A stretch of DNA of 64,000 nucleotides. It comes from Schistocephalus solidus. Lineage: Eukaryota > Platyhelminthes > Cestoda > Diphyllobothriidea > Diphyllobothriidae. Position 1 is the first letter of the stretch; each line of letters begins with the position of its first letter. Shown one piece after another: positions 54,101 through 64,000 of this stretch. The stretch spans positions 248,001 through 312,000 of the forward strand of contig WEDG01000214.1 in NCBI GenBank assembly GCA_017591395.1, given 5' to 3'. The translations under genes and the position numbers were made by a program. The notes under the pieces were generated by a model that ran no database searches, had not been told where the DNA came from, and saw only the letters and a program-made list of their open reading frames with translations.

Positions 54101-56480
54101 GTATCTTATGCGATAAGGGAGGCTAGTAGAATGTGCGAACAAAGGATGTTACTTTTTTTGAATTTATGCTTTTAATTACATTGGAGTTATCTGTTGGTGT
54201 GCTTTTTTACTGGCATGGACCACGTCTCGTCCAACTGATAACTTCAGAGTCTCAATGTGCAGTCGACGCAGACAGCGTCCTTGGCACACTATGATCCCAG
54301 TCAAATGCATCATAACTTGACTCGGATATACTGACTGAGGCATGCAATACTTCAGTGGCCAGTTCTGGCTTAGTTCCCAATACACGCAATTCAAAACCAC
54401 AGACCTCAAAGGCCTGAGATTTGAAACCATATCAGCAGGTTATTGAAAATTTGCTAGAAAAGTTCTAGAATCAATCCACGGATAGCGCAGTTGCCTCAGA
54501 CCTAAATGAGGAATATGAAGGCATATAGTACGCGCTACATGGGTTGCGCTGTTGCATTCAATTAAAGAATGGTATATGTCACGTCAGCTACTGTGTCCAA
54601 TATAGTATCCAATCAGACTAAATCAAACTTTTCATGTGTATGAAATACGAAAAGGCAGACCGTCAATTTGTGGAAAAGAATAAATTTAGATGGATTTAGG
54701 GTTTATTTCCACAAAGCAAATAACTAAACACGCTTCAACAATTTTTTTTAGCACACTAGCAATTGTGTACTGGAATGTAGTCAGCTGACGGATTACTCGT
54801 TCTTCCATTTAAATAGCACACAGACTGTAATAGCACCATCATGAAGTGGTTCATAAGATAACTCTAACCTACGTGAGATCCAAGACCAGAATTTAAAATT
54901 CCGCTCCTGCAGACTTAGGACCGCCAGTGTGACTTCAGCATTATCAACTTCTGCTCGAATTCCCGGCTGCAGTCGTCTTGAGTTCCTCTTGATTTAGATA
55001 GGGTGACTGTGTATAGAAAGATGCTGTACAAGCCTCCCATACTATAGCCTAATTTACACTTAAGTCGTAACTTAGGCCTTAAGAAAGATATGGCCATCGT
55101 CACTTGAAACGAACGGACTAAAAATGCACAGTGCTTATAAAAGGACAATAAATTTTCCTAGGTTTCGGAGAAAATGAAACCTTTGCAAAAACAGCCCATG
55201 AGACACAAGCAATCTGATAAAATCCTTCTAAATTGTACCACGCTAACAGAGCAATAAGCAATCGTCCTGAAATATATAGTCAGTATGCAAATAAACACTT
55301 TCTAACTGCCGGATATACCATACAACTATGATTTCGTTCCAAAAGAGTTTCATCAGTATTTTAAGTGTTTGCCAAAAAGAAAGACACATGAAAAGGAAAA
55401 AATTGGAGATGTACGATTGAATCGAGTGGGGTGGCTGCGGAAAAAAATATTAAAGGCACATCAACTAGAGCAGGCTAACTAATGGGGCAAAAACACCCTT
55501 GTTTAGAATTCCTCTTCAGTGTTTCTTCACGGGTTACCGAAAAGTTCCATGAACTTTGTCCAATATTACCGAATGAGAATAATGCCCTTTTTACTGCCAT
55601 ATGAACCTAATAAGTCTCTAAGCATGCTTGATAAAACCGGCCGAAATGATATTGCGAATTGTACCTCTCGATGCCCGATAAGCAGCGGCAGTAATCATAG
55701 AGTTTGGCCAAATATTCTTTGCAGCGACGGAAAGAGAACCGCAAATTTCAAAAACTTTACTGTTGTTCATTCATTGTTTTAAAGTGGGCAGCGGTGTCAA
55801 GCCAAGTTTTTTTAAGATGGCCTAAGACTTGTTCAGTATGTTGTTGCAGCTATGTGGACTCACTCTTTCGAGACTAGGTTAGTCCACTTTATTCGGAAGA
55901 AGGATCAGAGCACAGATTTCCCTCATCGCCGGCGCACAACCCAGAATTCATAACATCAGAGGAGAACTATAGCGACACACACTGGTATGTGTGACGACAA
56001 ATACACTTTCAAGGTCTGTGATAATTTTGCAGGTGGCATCTATTAGAGCGGTAATATTGTCTTTGAGTTATTGCAGTGAAGAATACCTGCGTACGTGTAA
56101 CAAGTGTGGCTTCCAACTTCTACAATATTGGTTTTTTAAAAACACTTTTCAGAGGTGATTTCTAAATAAACAATGTGCTGAGTTCTCTTACCCAGGCTAT
56201 TATGTGACAATTTGTTATCCTTTGAAATTTTTACAGTTAAACGGTATAGCGACCAAATTTTGTCAAAAAAACAAGAGAACGCAACCCACATTAAAACTCA
56301 AAGGAAATCAACTTGAAACCACGCTTTTCTTATAATACAGACAAACAAACAGGCTTCAGTTAAAGGGATGACACCGTCCCACGGACGTAACTACGTGGCT
56401 CCCCGGAGACCGTCTTCCTGTTGCGTGATCAATGAGTCCACTTATTCATAGAGAACGAATTGATTTTCTTCAGGGATATG
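51120..56480. other. 5.4 kb without recognised genes
   Basis: Upstream of SURF1. Only short ORFs in all frames, none with a motif I know (longest are 51,812-52,090 minus, 54,176-54,430 minus and 55,519-55,782 plus, all under 95 codons). It should contain the SURF1 promoter just above 51,115, but I see no TATA or initiator signal. Small exons of an unrelated gene could be missed here. Confidence 0.4.
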
Positions 56481-56519
56481 GTATCCGGCAGCCCACGACT
56501 GGTTGAACCGAGTAGTCTA

Positions 56520-57700
56520 GACATGACCGTTCTCACCGACCTGCACCAAGAACTGGGATATGTGGGATTCGCTATAATCAAAGAAGCGCCTAGGCAGAGG
56601 TTTCGGCGACCCTAATTTCTAGAACAAGAAGTCACGCTCTGCAGTGCGTGTGCCACTTGCGCCTCATTCAAAAGTACACCTAACGATTTACACCACTCTT
56701 GTAGCCAATGACCACAGGGTTTCCATTAGATCGAGTGAGCATGGACATGTTTAGGCCATTATCGAGCAAACCTGCTGGTTTTTTGTATATTGAAGTACAA
56801 GTAAGCTACTTAAAAAGGGACTGAGACTGTTCCCCTACGCCCGGAAGACGCGGCATCGATAGCCAACAAACTGCTGAACGAATATTTATGTCAGTTCGGA
56901 GACCCTATGTTCCTGCATTCCGATTTGGGAGCCAAATTCGAAAGCAATCTCTTACTCAAAGCATGGGATCTTCTCATTGTCTACAAGAGCAGGACAACCT
57001 CAAGACAACCAGAATGAAATGAACAGGTCAAACGAAATAACCAGACCGTAATTGACGTTTTGAAAGTGTTCATGGAAACTCACCACCCACATGACTGGGA
57101 CGCCCGCTTGTCCTTCGCGATTATGGCCTACGGGGCCGCCATACATGCTTTGATGGACTACTAGCGCTCCGTTAGTTTGAACGGTTGCCACTTCTGCCCA
57201 CCTACCGAATCTCATCTCCCGACCCAATCCGAGGCCACTTAGAACACCGAAAATTATGTAATCGAGCTCCAAGTGCTTTTATGGCCTACGCCCAACTTGA
57301 CCCACACAGCCTTACTTTCTGAATACGACCGAAAGAAGGAGCATTTCGCAGGACATTTGCATAGCCTGCCTACCAAAGCGGAGACCTGGTGCTACGCTAT
57401 CGGGCAGTCCCTCCCATGGGAATGCCAACTAAATTATTCCATCCCTGGAAATGGCCGTTCGTGGGTACGGACATAATCCCACTGGCCACCTACGCCATCC
57501 GTGAAGCACACGCTCACTGGAGGGTCTCACCTTTACGGTGCACGTTGAAAAGCTGAAGCCCTAAAAAGACACCCGGCTCGTAGCGTCCGCAAACAACCTT
57601 CCCACCCTTCTGTCAAACACAACGGAAGTAGAATTACTCACAGATCATGACCCGCTTTTCACAGGCCCTGCGGACAGGGCATCGTCCAAACGGAGGTGCA
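56520..57700 (+). mobile_element. Ty3/gypsy retrotransposon relic, integrase region
   Basis: The plus-strand reading starts with LTDLHQELGYVGFAIIKEAP and CSACATCASF, the HHCC zinc-binding domain of integrase. It continues with FPLDRVSMDMF (first catalytic Asp), then NKLLNEYLCQFGDPMFLHSD and LGAKFESNLL (second catalytic Asp). Next come SRQPE-stop-NEQVKRNNQTVI, TYPE II-like ETHHPHDWDARLSFAIMAYG, and a C-terminal region with LTFTVHVEKLKP. The catalytic Glu of the DDE triad (in the usual VERxNRT) is Lys here, and there are several stops and frameshifts, so it is dead. RT and gag are not recognisable upstream. Confidence 0.85.
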
Positions 57701-57713
57701 GTTTTGGCGAGCG

Positions 57714-58010
57714 AATGTGAAGGAAAATGACCGTTTTGCTTAAATACTTCGAAGCCGGTGAGCCAATTTTTCCACTTCCGCTTGGTGTGCGTTCGTGCAC
57801 ATTTTTTCGCCTTCTTTCCTCTTCAGTACAAGTTTTTGTGTACGTGGTTGCCCCTTCCCCGATGGCAGACCTCCACTCCATCATTCCCGAATAACAGTAA
57901 TCACAGGTTGCTGTTAACTTATTAGAAATCATTCCATGCGTTTTTTTATAATAAACTCTTTTCGTGCCAAACGGTGCCTCCCGGTGTTCTCTTGGGTCAA
58001 ATTTTATGTG
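57714..58010 (+). repeat. possible 3' LTR of the Ty3/gypsy relic
   Basis: Directly after the presumed end of pol comes a purine-rich GAAGGAAAATGA and then non-coding sequence with AATAAA at 57,950-57,955 and a GT-rich stretch. That is the expected order of polypurine tract and LTR R region. No 5' partner was found in the window, so borders are guesses. Confidence 0.25.
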
Positions 58011-58439
58011 AGGCTACTGAGAAGTACGCTGAGATCAAGCCTTAAAAGTTGAAGATGAATAAAAGGTCTTCATTGAAAGACAGACCCTTGACGACGATAG
58101 GGGTGAGATTCCGTTCGCAGATCCCCCGGATTGCTTGGTCATTACAGCATAACCTACCGCCGAGAATATTGAGAACATTGTGTAGTTACATTAAGGATCA
58201 CAAGATTGAGGGTTGATACGGCACAAAAAATATGCACTCTAGACACAGCCCTTGCTCAAGACCGTGCATGATCTTAAAAACTAAAATGAGCTTGCCTTCT
58301 CGCTGCCGATAACACCAAGGGAATATATTACGACACGTTAGTTCTAGTGGGTAAGGTCGGTAATTTTTACATCTTACTCACCTTGTCTCTAGACGCTTCA
58401 CTTTCTCGATAATTCTCCTGGTATTGGGATAAATTTTAG

Positions 58440-58620
58440 GAAGGTTACCTATTCCCGTGTCCCAACCCTACACCAAACCGTTACCCTAACACTAACATTG
58501 ACATCAATAAATACTTTAATTCTAGCCGAAAATTCTCTGGAATCTAACGCAAAACCATCTGCTTTATGAGCGTTCCTATTCCACTGTCCACCGAAGTAGG
58601 GGAAGGGGTGGGGTGGGGCA
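58440..58620 (+). repeat. CCCTAA-rich dispersed repeat, copy 4
   Basis: CCTATTCCCGTGTCCCAACC, then CCCTACACC and TACCCTAACACTAAC words, followed by AATCTAACGCAAAACCATCT and GTTCCTATTCCACTGTCCACC. Both flanks match the other copies. Confidence 0.65.
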
Positions 58621-58639
58621 AAGCTAGGGGGTGCATAGC

Positions 58640-59490
58640 CTATTCCTACCAAAAATGATGTGGGCATGTGAAATTTGTGGGCTGATTTTCCGGCCTGGAA
58701 TCGGTTCATTGAATGATAATGGCAGACAAGACGAGTAGAGCGTTTGATTCAGTGACCCACCGGATCTCGGTTTGAGCCAAGGGTCCAATTGCACTTTGGA
58801 TATTACAGACTGATGCCAGGGCATAGGCCAGAATAGGTCAAAAAGGATTAGGCTTTATTTTGAAATAACTCTCAGGATGTTCAGCCTAAAATACCTCCGA
58901 TAGCTGGAGAATAGTATAAATAAATAGCTTATGCAAGATTCACAAGGTTAAAAATTGAAATCTAATGGGAGACAGTTCCACTCTCAGCTTCTGTATTTTT
59001 GTCTGTACACGCGTATGGTAGCGGACTAGAAGTGGTAAAACAGAGCGCTGATATGTCGAGGTACGGCAAGGGCTTTCAAAAGCCACTGTGCATGGGACAA
59101 GAAGACATCGCGGTTTGTGGTTCAGAGTGGAGTGGATGAAAAACATCATCAAGAATTCGACTGGTAAAGTGTTTGCTCGTTGTGAAATGTCATTCTATCG
59201 TCATGTCCACTAAAACAGCCCAAGAAAAATTGGCAGTAAAAGAGAAAATTCTGATGATACGTTTTAAAATCAGCAAATCCTTTTAAGCAAAGCTGGAAAT
59301 CTAACGGGATACAATAGAAAATGAGGGAGAGAATACAAGTATCTATAAATCGCCAGATAAGGGATTGAGGTGTGTGCTAGGTAGGTAAATGACGAATGTA
59401 ATAAATAAGTTTGAGAATTTTAGCAAAAGAGTATCAATATGAAGAGAGAATGAAAGATTGGACGTCAGAGTAACGCCAAGGTACCAGAAT
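58640..59490. other. no gene recognised
   Basis: Non-coding interval with short ORFs and no motif I know. Confidence 0.45.
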
Positions 59491-59491
59491 T

Positions 59492-59660
59492 CAGTATCAG
59501 TATATTTGAGGGAGATGTAGGTGAGTTACCTTTGAATTCCCTATTTGTACATGCGAGTTGAGGTATCAAAAAAATAATATCTCGATATGTTGGCGAGGCC
59601 AAAATAGTTGAAAAAGAGCACACAGTGAAAAAAACTCCCGGTGATATTAAGGAGAAAGGA
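59492..59660. repeat. dispersed repeat, copy of 8,556-8,730
   Basis: Starts CAGTATCAGTATATTTGAGG, like 8,556, and stays collinear through TATCTCGATATGTTGGCGAG to GTGATATT...GGAGAAA. By eye identity is about 85-90%. On the minus strand both copies keep an open frame with PTYRDIIFL and TSPSNILIL, which might reflect a past coding role or shared recent ancestry. Confidence 0.75.
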
Positions 59661-59864
59661 GAATGAAGATACCTCGTCTGGAAGAACGTCAAAGTATTCA
59701 GGACATTGAGAGGGTGGCAGTCGAAAATCACGCTGGACTAACTACTGATTCAAAATAAAATTTGGCGAGCATACATTAGCCTTCGATAAATTCTCGTCAG
59801 GCCTTTAAATTTATATCAATGTGAAACTAAGTCAAATATGCGGTAAGAAGAACAAATCGTACGG

Positions 59865-60920
59865 TTGTCAGGGCACGGGAGGGAAGGGGAAATTAACAAA
59901 AATTTTGGTCCGTCCGTCTCACCCCTTGGCCCACTTCTGGCTTATATTTTCTTGGACAAACTGGAACCTTTACATCTTCGTCGCCAGATAAACTGTCTTA
60001 AATATCATGGGCACTACGGCGATGATATTTTCGCGATTGCATCTGAACAAGCGAACATATCAGCTCTAATGGATACCAGTAATCAGGCGCACTCATCAAT
60101 CCAATTTACATGAGAACAACAGTCCCTATCACTCCATTTTCTTGACGTGATTCTGAGTAGAAGGTCTGACTGGAGTATTCGGCATAGTGTCTATCGTACG
60201 AAGACGGGGTCGGGGCAATATATCCATTTTGGGAGTTTTGTACCACTAAACTTTAAACGTAATTTAGTGCGCTGTTTGACACAACGGGCGAAAAGGATCT
60301 GTTCGACCGATGGCAGGGAAGGATAGCTTAAGGTTTAGGAAGGCATTTTTCGACAGAACGGAGCTCCAGATCGCTTTATTGTTAAGAACATGATCGAAAG
60401 AATCCCAAAGCTTCCCGTGCTAATGGCGAGCAGGAAAAGACTCTTCAGCAGGTTTCCATCTCAAGGTGACGCAGCAAGTGAGCTCTAAAGAAGGCGCTAA
60501 GTCAAGCTGCATCAAAAACCTTTTCAGCAGCTGTTGCCCAGGTACTGTTCTCTATTACTCCTATCCGATACGGGGGTCAAGGACAAACTGCCAGCCCAGA
60601 CCACCTTCATGTTCATATATTCCTTTACCTGCTCATGTGGGGCAGAATATATTGGTAACACGAGCCGGCATTTGTTCAAAAGGATAAAAGAACACCTTCC
60701 AGCATGGTTAGGAAAGGGCCAAATAAAGACAATAAACAGCCCTATTTTCGCGCATATGGTTGACAAGAATCATTGCGGAGAAAGCAGTGAAACTTTTCTG
60801 GTGATTTAAAAATTCCCTAGACAGCGTATGTTGGCTACGACAGAAGCGACTGCAATCTGGCTAAGTAAACCGGTCCTGTGCACCCAAAAGAGCTTTATGT
60901 GGGCGCCGAAACTACCCTGG
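59865..60920 (+). mobile_element. Penelope-like element relic: RT palm end plus GIY-YIG
   Basis: Reads GPSVSPLGPLLAYIFLDKLE (RT motif B region), KYHGHYGDDIFAIA (motif C, YxDD), and after a stop HFLDVILSRRSDWSIRHSVY, GQYIHFGSFVPLNFKRNLVR, GDAASEL. A shifted frame has DKLPAQTTFMFIYSFTCSCG, AEYIGNTSRHLFKRIKEH and INSPIFAHMVDKNHC. The last set is a GIY-YIG endonuclease (Tyr, Tyr-Ile-Gly, Arg and a downstream Glu-His). This RT plus C-terminal GIY-YIG order is diagnostic of Penelope-like elements. The 5' half of the RT is missing, and the stop at 60,111 and later frameshifts make it inactive. Coding similarity fades near 60,920 (LPWP). Confidence 0.88.
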
Positions 60921-60929
60921 CCGAAAGCC

Positions 60930-61670
60930 ACCAATTCAGACGCCCACGTTTAATTACCTGTCCCGGCGGCCGCCATCCCTCTGACGATGATCGGAAGATG
61001 AACCGCAATTTTGGTTTCTTTCCCCCTCCCCGCCCCCCGCCCTGACAACCATACAATTTTTTCTACTAACCCGCATATTTAAATTAGTTACACAGTCCAA
61101 AGGACTTCTGATAGTAAGGCGGAAGACCATTCTCCGAGGATCATGCTGAGACGTGGTCCAGGCTATCCTTTAGAGACTGGGGATGCATATTTTATAAACT
61201 GTCAACCATTTGGTGATCTCAAATCGCGCGTGTGGAGGGGGAAAAGGTGAGGGGATAAGACAGTACCTTGAGGAACTTCCCAGCTGTTGAGAAGGACCGT
61301 AGATTTCCGTCTGCCGGATTATACAAATTGAGTGCGGTAAGTAAAATAGTCTTCGAGTTAAATGACAGCCCAGCTGGGAGAGCCACATGCGGATGTTTTT
61401 TTAAGGAGGAGATGGCACGGGATGGTGTTGAAGGCAGATGGGACATGCGTACGCACGGCAGCCCTTATATTTATATCTAGCAACGACATCTAGCGTACTA
61501 CGCTGTGCCTTATATGCAAACTGTAAGGGGTCGGGGAAATTTGAGGAGAATGGTATAATTATATCTAAGGCGACTCTTTCAGCAAGCTTCGTTAAAGCAG
61601 AAGAGCAGACGATTGGACGAAAGGACTTAGAACCAAAATTAGTGGAATTTTAGGGATATAAGTAAATCTT
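60930..61670. other. probable 3' flank of the Penelope relic; no gene recognised
   Basis: Includes a poly-C-rich stretch at about 61,020-61,042. ORFs on both strands are short and mutually overlapping, and none has a known motif. Confidence 0.4.
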
Positions 61671-61679
61671 ACTGTACGC

Positions 61680-63960
61680 CAAACATAAATAAATAAATAC
61701 ATAGATTGTACATTTAAGGCCCAGAGGGCCCCATCATTACAAACTTAGTACCATGGTTTAAATAAATACAAAGTGGATAATTGCTGCACTATGTGAGCAT
61801 CCATATGAACAGCAGAAATGAGTAGTATGGTAAACATATCCGATTCAAAAAGATTTGCCATTTTTAAAACAAAAGTCAACAATCGTGGGCATATACGGTG
61901 AACTTGAAAAGAAGCAGTAAAAAAAACTCCTAGGGTTAAATCGGAGGCGGAGTTCGGCGAGCCGCCAATTTAAAAAATATAGGAGAAAAACTGCTTCACT
62001 AAAATTAATAGCTAAATGCAATGGGATAGTATTGTGATGTTGCTGACTGCGTATGAGGGTTCGGGACGCTCCTTGTTGGGTGAGAGGTAATATAGCAGTC
62101 AGAGCTACTGTTTATAAACACCAGTGGAGGTGAGAGAGGACGAACTCATCGTAGACAACATGGTCGAAACGAAGAGGGGACAGTAGAGGTCACGAGATCA
62201 TCATCGAGTTGCGACCTTGCTGACTGTATAGTCCATCACCAAAGAGGCGAAACCATCAGAACCCACCTCGATCATCAACAGATCCTGGAGACTATCGTCA
62301 GGGTTGCAAATTCGAAGGAAAGTATCAAGGTTGTCAAGAGTTGGCAATGCTAGTTTAAAAGGAGGGGAAGAAAAGTGAATGCAAAGATTGACTCTGCAGA
62401 GGATGATGGAAAATATAATTAGAGACCCATATAATATCAAGGAGCTGCCTCAAATACCAGGGGACCCTTTTCAAAAATCCAAAAAGTTACGAGTTTGGGA
62501 AAGAAACAGACAATAAGGACTTTATATCTTTCGAAGTTAAATGTTTGCGTAATTTGGTTTTGAAAATAGCTAATGTAGACGACAACCTAATTTGCAGTGG
62601 TAGATTATTCCATATGAAAGCATATTTGGAGGCAAAAACTGAGACCGGTTGGTTGTGGAGCTAAGGGGTGGTGAAATGATCATGGAGGAATTACGAGTGG
62701 CATAGGGTCGATTAACCGGAGTGAGAGCGTTAATTCGTGAGATATTTGGGCTAGAATTAACGCGAAACAGGAAGCTGAGACCAGCTTCGAGTCTTCTAAC
62801 CCACAGAAATTTAATTTTTGCTAACTGGCATCTATCCGTATAAGAGAAACTGGATCCAGGAAGAGAAAATAGTCTTCGAGTAAAAACCCTCTGAACTTTT
62901 TAAATCTTACTGTGGTCAGAGTCGTTCATCAGCCCAAATAGGGGACAGCAGTATTCGAGGATAGGAAGAACAAACATGCGGTATAGGTTTAAATTTATTT
63001 CCGGAAGGAAGAAATTATGTGATATAAAACCACATATCTGTGCAGCCTTTGCAGAAATTCGATCTGCATGAGGCGATAATGCTAGCTTATTCGTGTAACT
63101 TAGACCTAAGTCTTTTATGGTTGATCGTTCTAAAAGTGTACTATTTTGAAATACTAGGGGTCCAGGAACGTCAGGAACCTCAGACTCCATGAAGAATCTG
63201 TTGATAATCTGTGTCAAAACATGGGTTATCTGAGAGCAGCAAGACTTGATGATAAATTATGAGACAAAATCCGGTCCGGCAGCAGTTGAACTACGGACCT
63301 TTTTAAGGTGTTTCTCCATTCTTGTAACTGACATAGGAGAAAATACACTTGGCAGTGGCGAAATGTTGTTTGAGGGAATATTGGAGTCAGTGGCATAAAA
63401 TGGGCATTTAAAAAGTTTAAAGCAGCATCAACATGTGCCAGTTTACTGCATTGGTCCGTGAGACGCTGAAGAATCCTCCAGAGTTCAACAGAGGAAAGAT
63501 GGGATGAAGATGTAGAAGGAGAGGCAAAACATGACTAACAAACAGATCATTTAATCTGGAAATCTCTCTTTTTATTAGGACATTAACATCATTTAGACTA
63601 CAACGTAGGCCCAGTTTGTAGAGAAGTTCCTTTGTACGTTTTAAAAATTTTAGACAGGCAGAATGAATTCTGGCAGGTTTAACCATAACGGTATCAAGAG
63701 GACAGCAAACAGTTAAACAAATTATTTGTAAAATTTGGTAAGGAAGCTGGAGCAGGATTCGACGGTTGGATTAACTGAGGAAAGTGCGGATAGTGTAAGA
63801 TACACAAGTCTAAAGCAGACAAATGTTTTGTGGGGACGTGTCGCGAATCTTATGTTATCCTTTCGGGTTTGAGTTATAGCGCACCCGTAGAAGTGGGATA
63901 AATGTTTGGAAGGCGTAGTAACAGGATGATCGGAACCTGACAATGGAGCTCTGTTTTAAC
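61680..63960 (-). mobile_element. CR1/Jockey-like LINE relic with RT core deleted
   Basis: On the minus strand, from 63,943: a remnant before the RT, the linker KPARIHSACLKFLKRTKELL (63,686-63,417), and RT start motifs KKVRSSTAAGPDFVS and ITHVLTQIINRFFMESEVPD (about 63,330-63,170). Then comes an abrupt jump to VPGPLVFQNSTLLERSTIKD, LGLSYTNKLALSPHADRISA and LYRMFVLPILEYCCPLFG (thumb, 63,170-62,900), followed by decayed C-terminal text and a simple AAATAAATAAATA-type tail near 61,690 on the plus strand. The palm, with all catalytic Asp residues, is missing. It is the same family as 3.3-7.3 kb. Confidence 0.8.
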
Positions 63961-64000
63961 ACAGGAAAAAGCTTGGTTTATAAAAACGTGACCAAGAGGG

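Noticed and set aside
57645..57932. 95-codon minus-strand ORF
   Set aside because: It is antisense to the end of the Ty3/gypsy pol region and putative LTR, with no recognisable motif.
1..64000. CRISPR array, prokaryotic operon, rRNA genes or plasmid features
   Set aside because: The direct repeats seen are hundreds of bases long. The genes have spliceosomal introns and there are no Shine-Dalgarno-led gene clusters.

Overview
This window is eukaryotic nuclear DNA. It most likely comes from a flatworm, and within flatworms a diphyllobothriidean tapeworm (Spirometra, Dibothriocephalus or Schistocephalus relatives). The evidence is two multi-exon host genes with very short 5' introns (32 to 49 nt) and RTE-type LINEs whose single ORF ends in C2H2 zinc fingers of the CPHC...GLVGHLRIH type, an architecture I associate from memory with predicted proteins of this order. 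Jockey/CR1-like LINEs, a Penelope-like element with a GIY-YIG domain and a Ty3/gypsy fragment are also present. There are no operons, tRNA or rRNA genes, CRISPR arrays or prokaryotic signals.

Only two host genes could be reconstructed. At 10,768-14,228 (+) lies a FAM120/Asteroid-family protein (XPG-like PIN fold, about 1,142 aa) in two exons split by a 32-nt intron, with a poly(A) signal at 14,451. At 45,280-51,115 (-) lies SURF1, the mitochondrial cytochrome c oxidase assembly factor. It has eight exons encoding 326 aa, assembled here in full from splice sites and homology. Its introns are tiny near the start codon (41, 47, 49, 142 nt) and long towards the 3' end (1,485, 511, 2,580 nt), the usual flatworm gradient. 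A weak third coding candidate sits at 36,277-36,735.

The rest is mostly repetitive. From left to right: a 620-bp-period direct duplication (1-1,067); three CR1/Jockey-like LINE relics (1.5-2.6, 3.3-7.3 and 7.3-10.5 kb), the third holding a nested, oppositely oriented composite insert; the FAM120-like gene; an RTE endonuclease relic (16.2-16.6 kb); arrays of modular SINE-like units (18.9-20.3, 28.6-29.65, 33.7-34.1 kb) that directly flank RTE LINE copies A (20.3-23.1), B (25.4-28.1) and C (29.65-33.66); a three-unit tandem array of a tRNA-derived SINE (34.8-35.7); and a roughly 6-kb inverted repeat (37.0-43.2) with two head-to-head RTE fragments around a loop of about 2.4 kb. Then come SURF1 with SINE insertions in its introns, 5.4 kb in which I recognise nothing (51.1-56.5), a Ty3/gypsy integrase relic (56.5-57.7), a Penelope-like relic (59.9-60.9) and a minus-strand CR1-like LINE relic running to the window end.

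Dispersed families also recur: a degenerate CCCTAA-rich repeat (four copies), a 170-bp repeat at 8.56 and 59.49 kb, and a repeat at 24.3 and 46.0 kb. All mobile-element ORFs seen here are broken, so none looks autonomous. Coordinates of element ends are approximate (tens of bases), because they were judged by eye.
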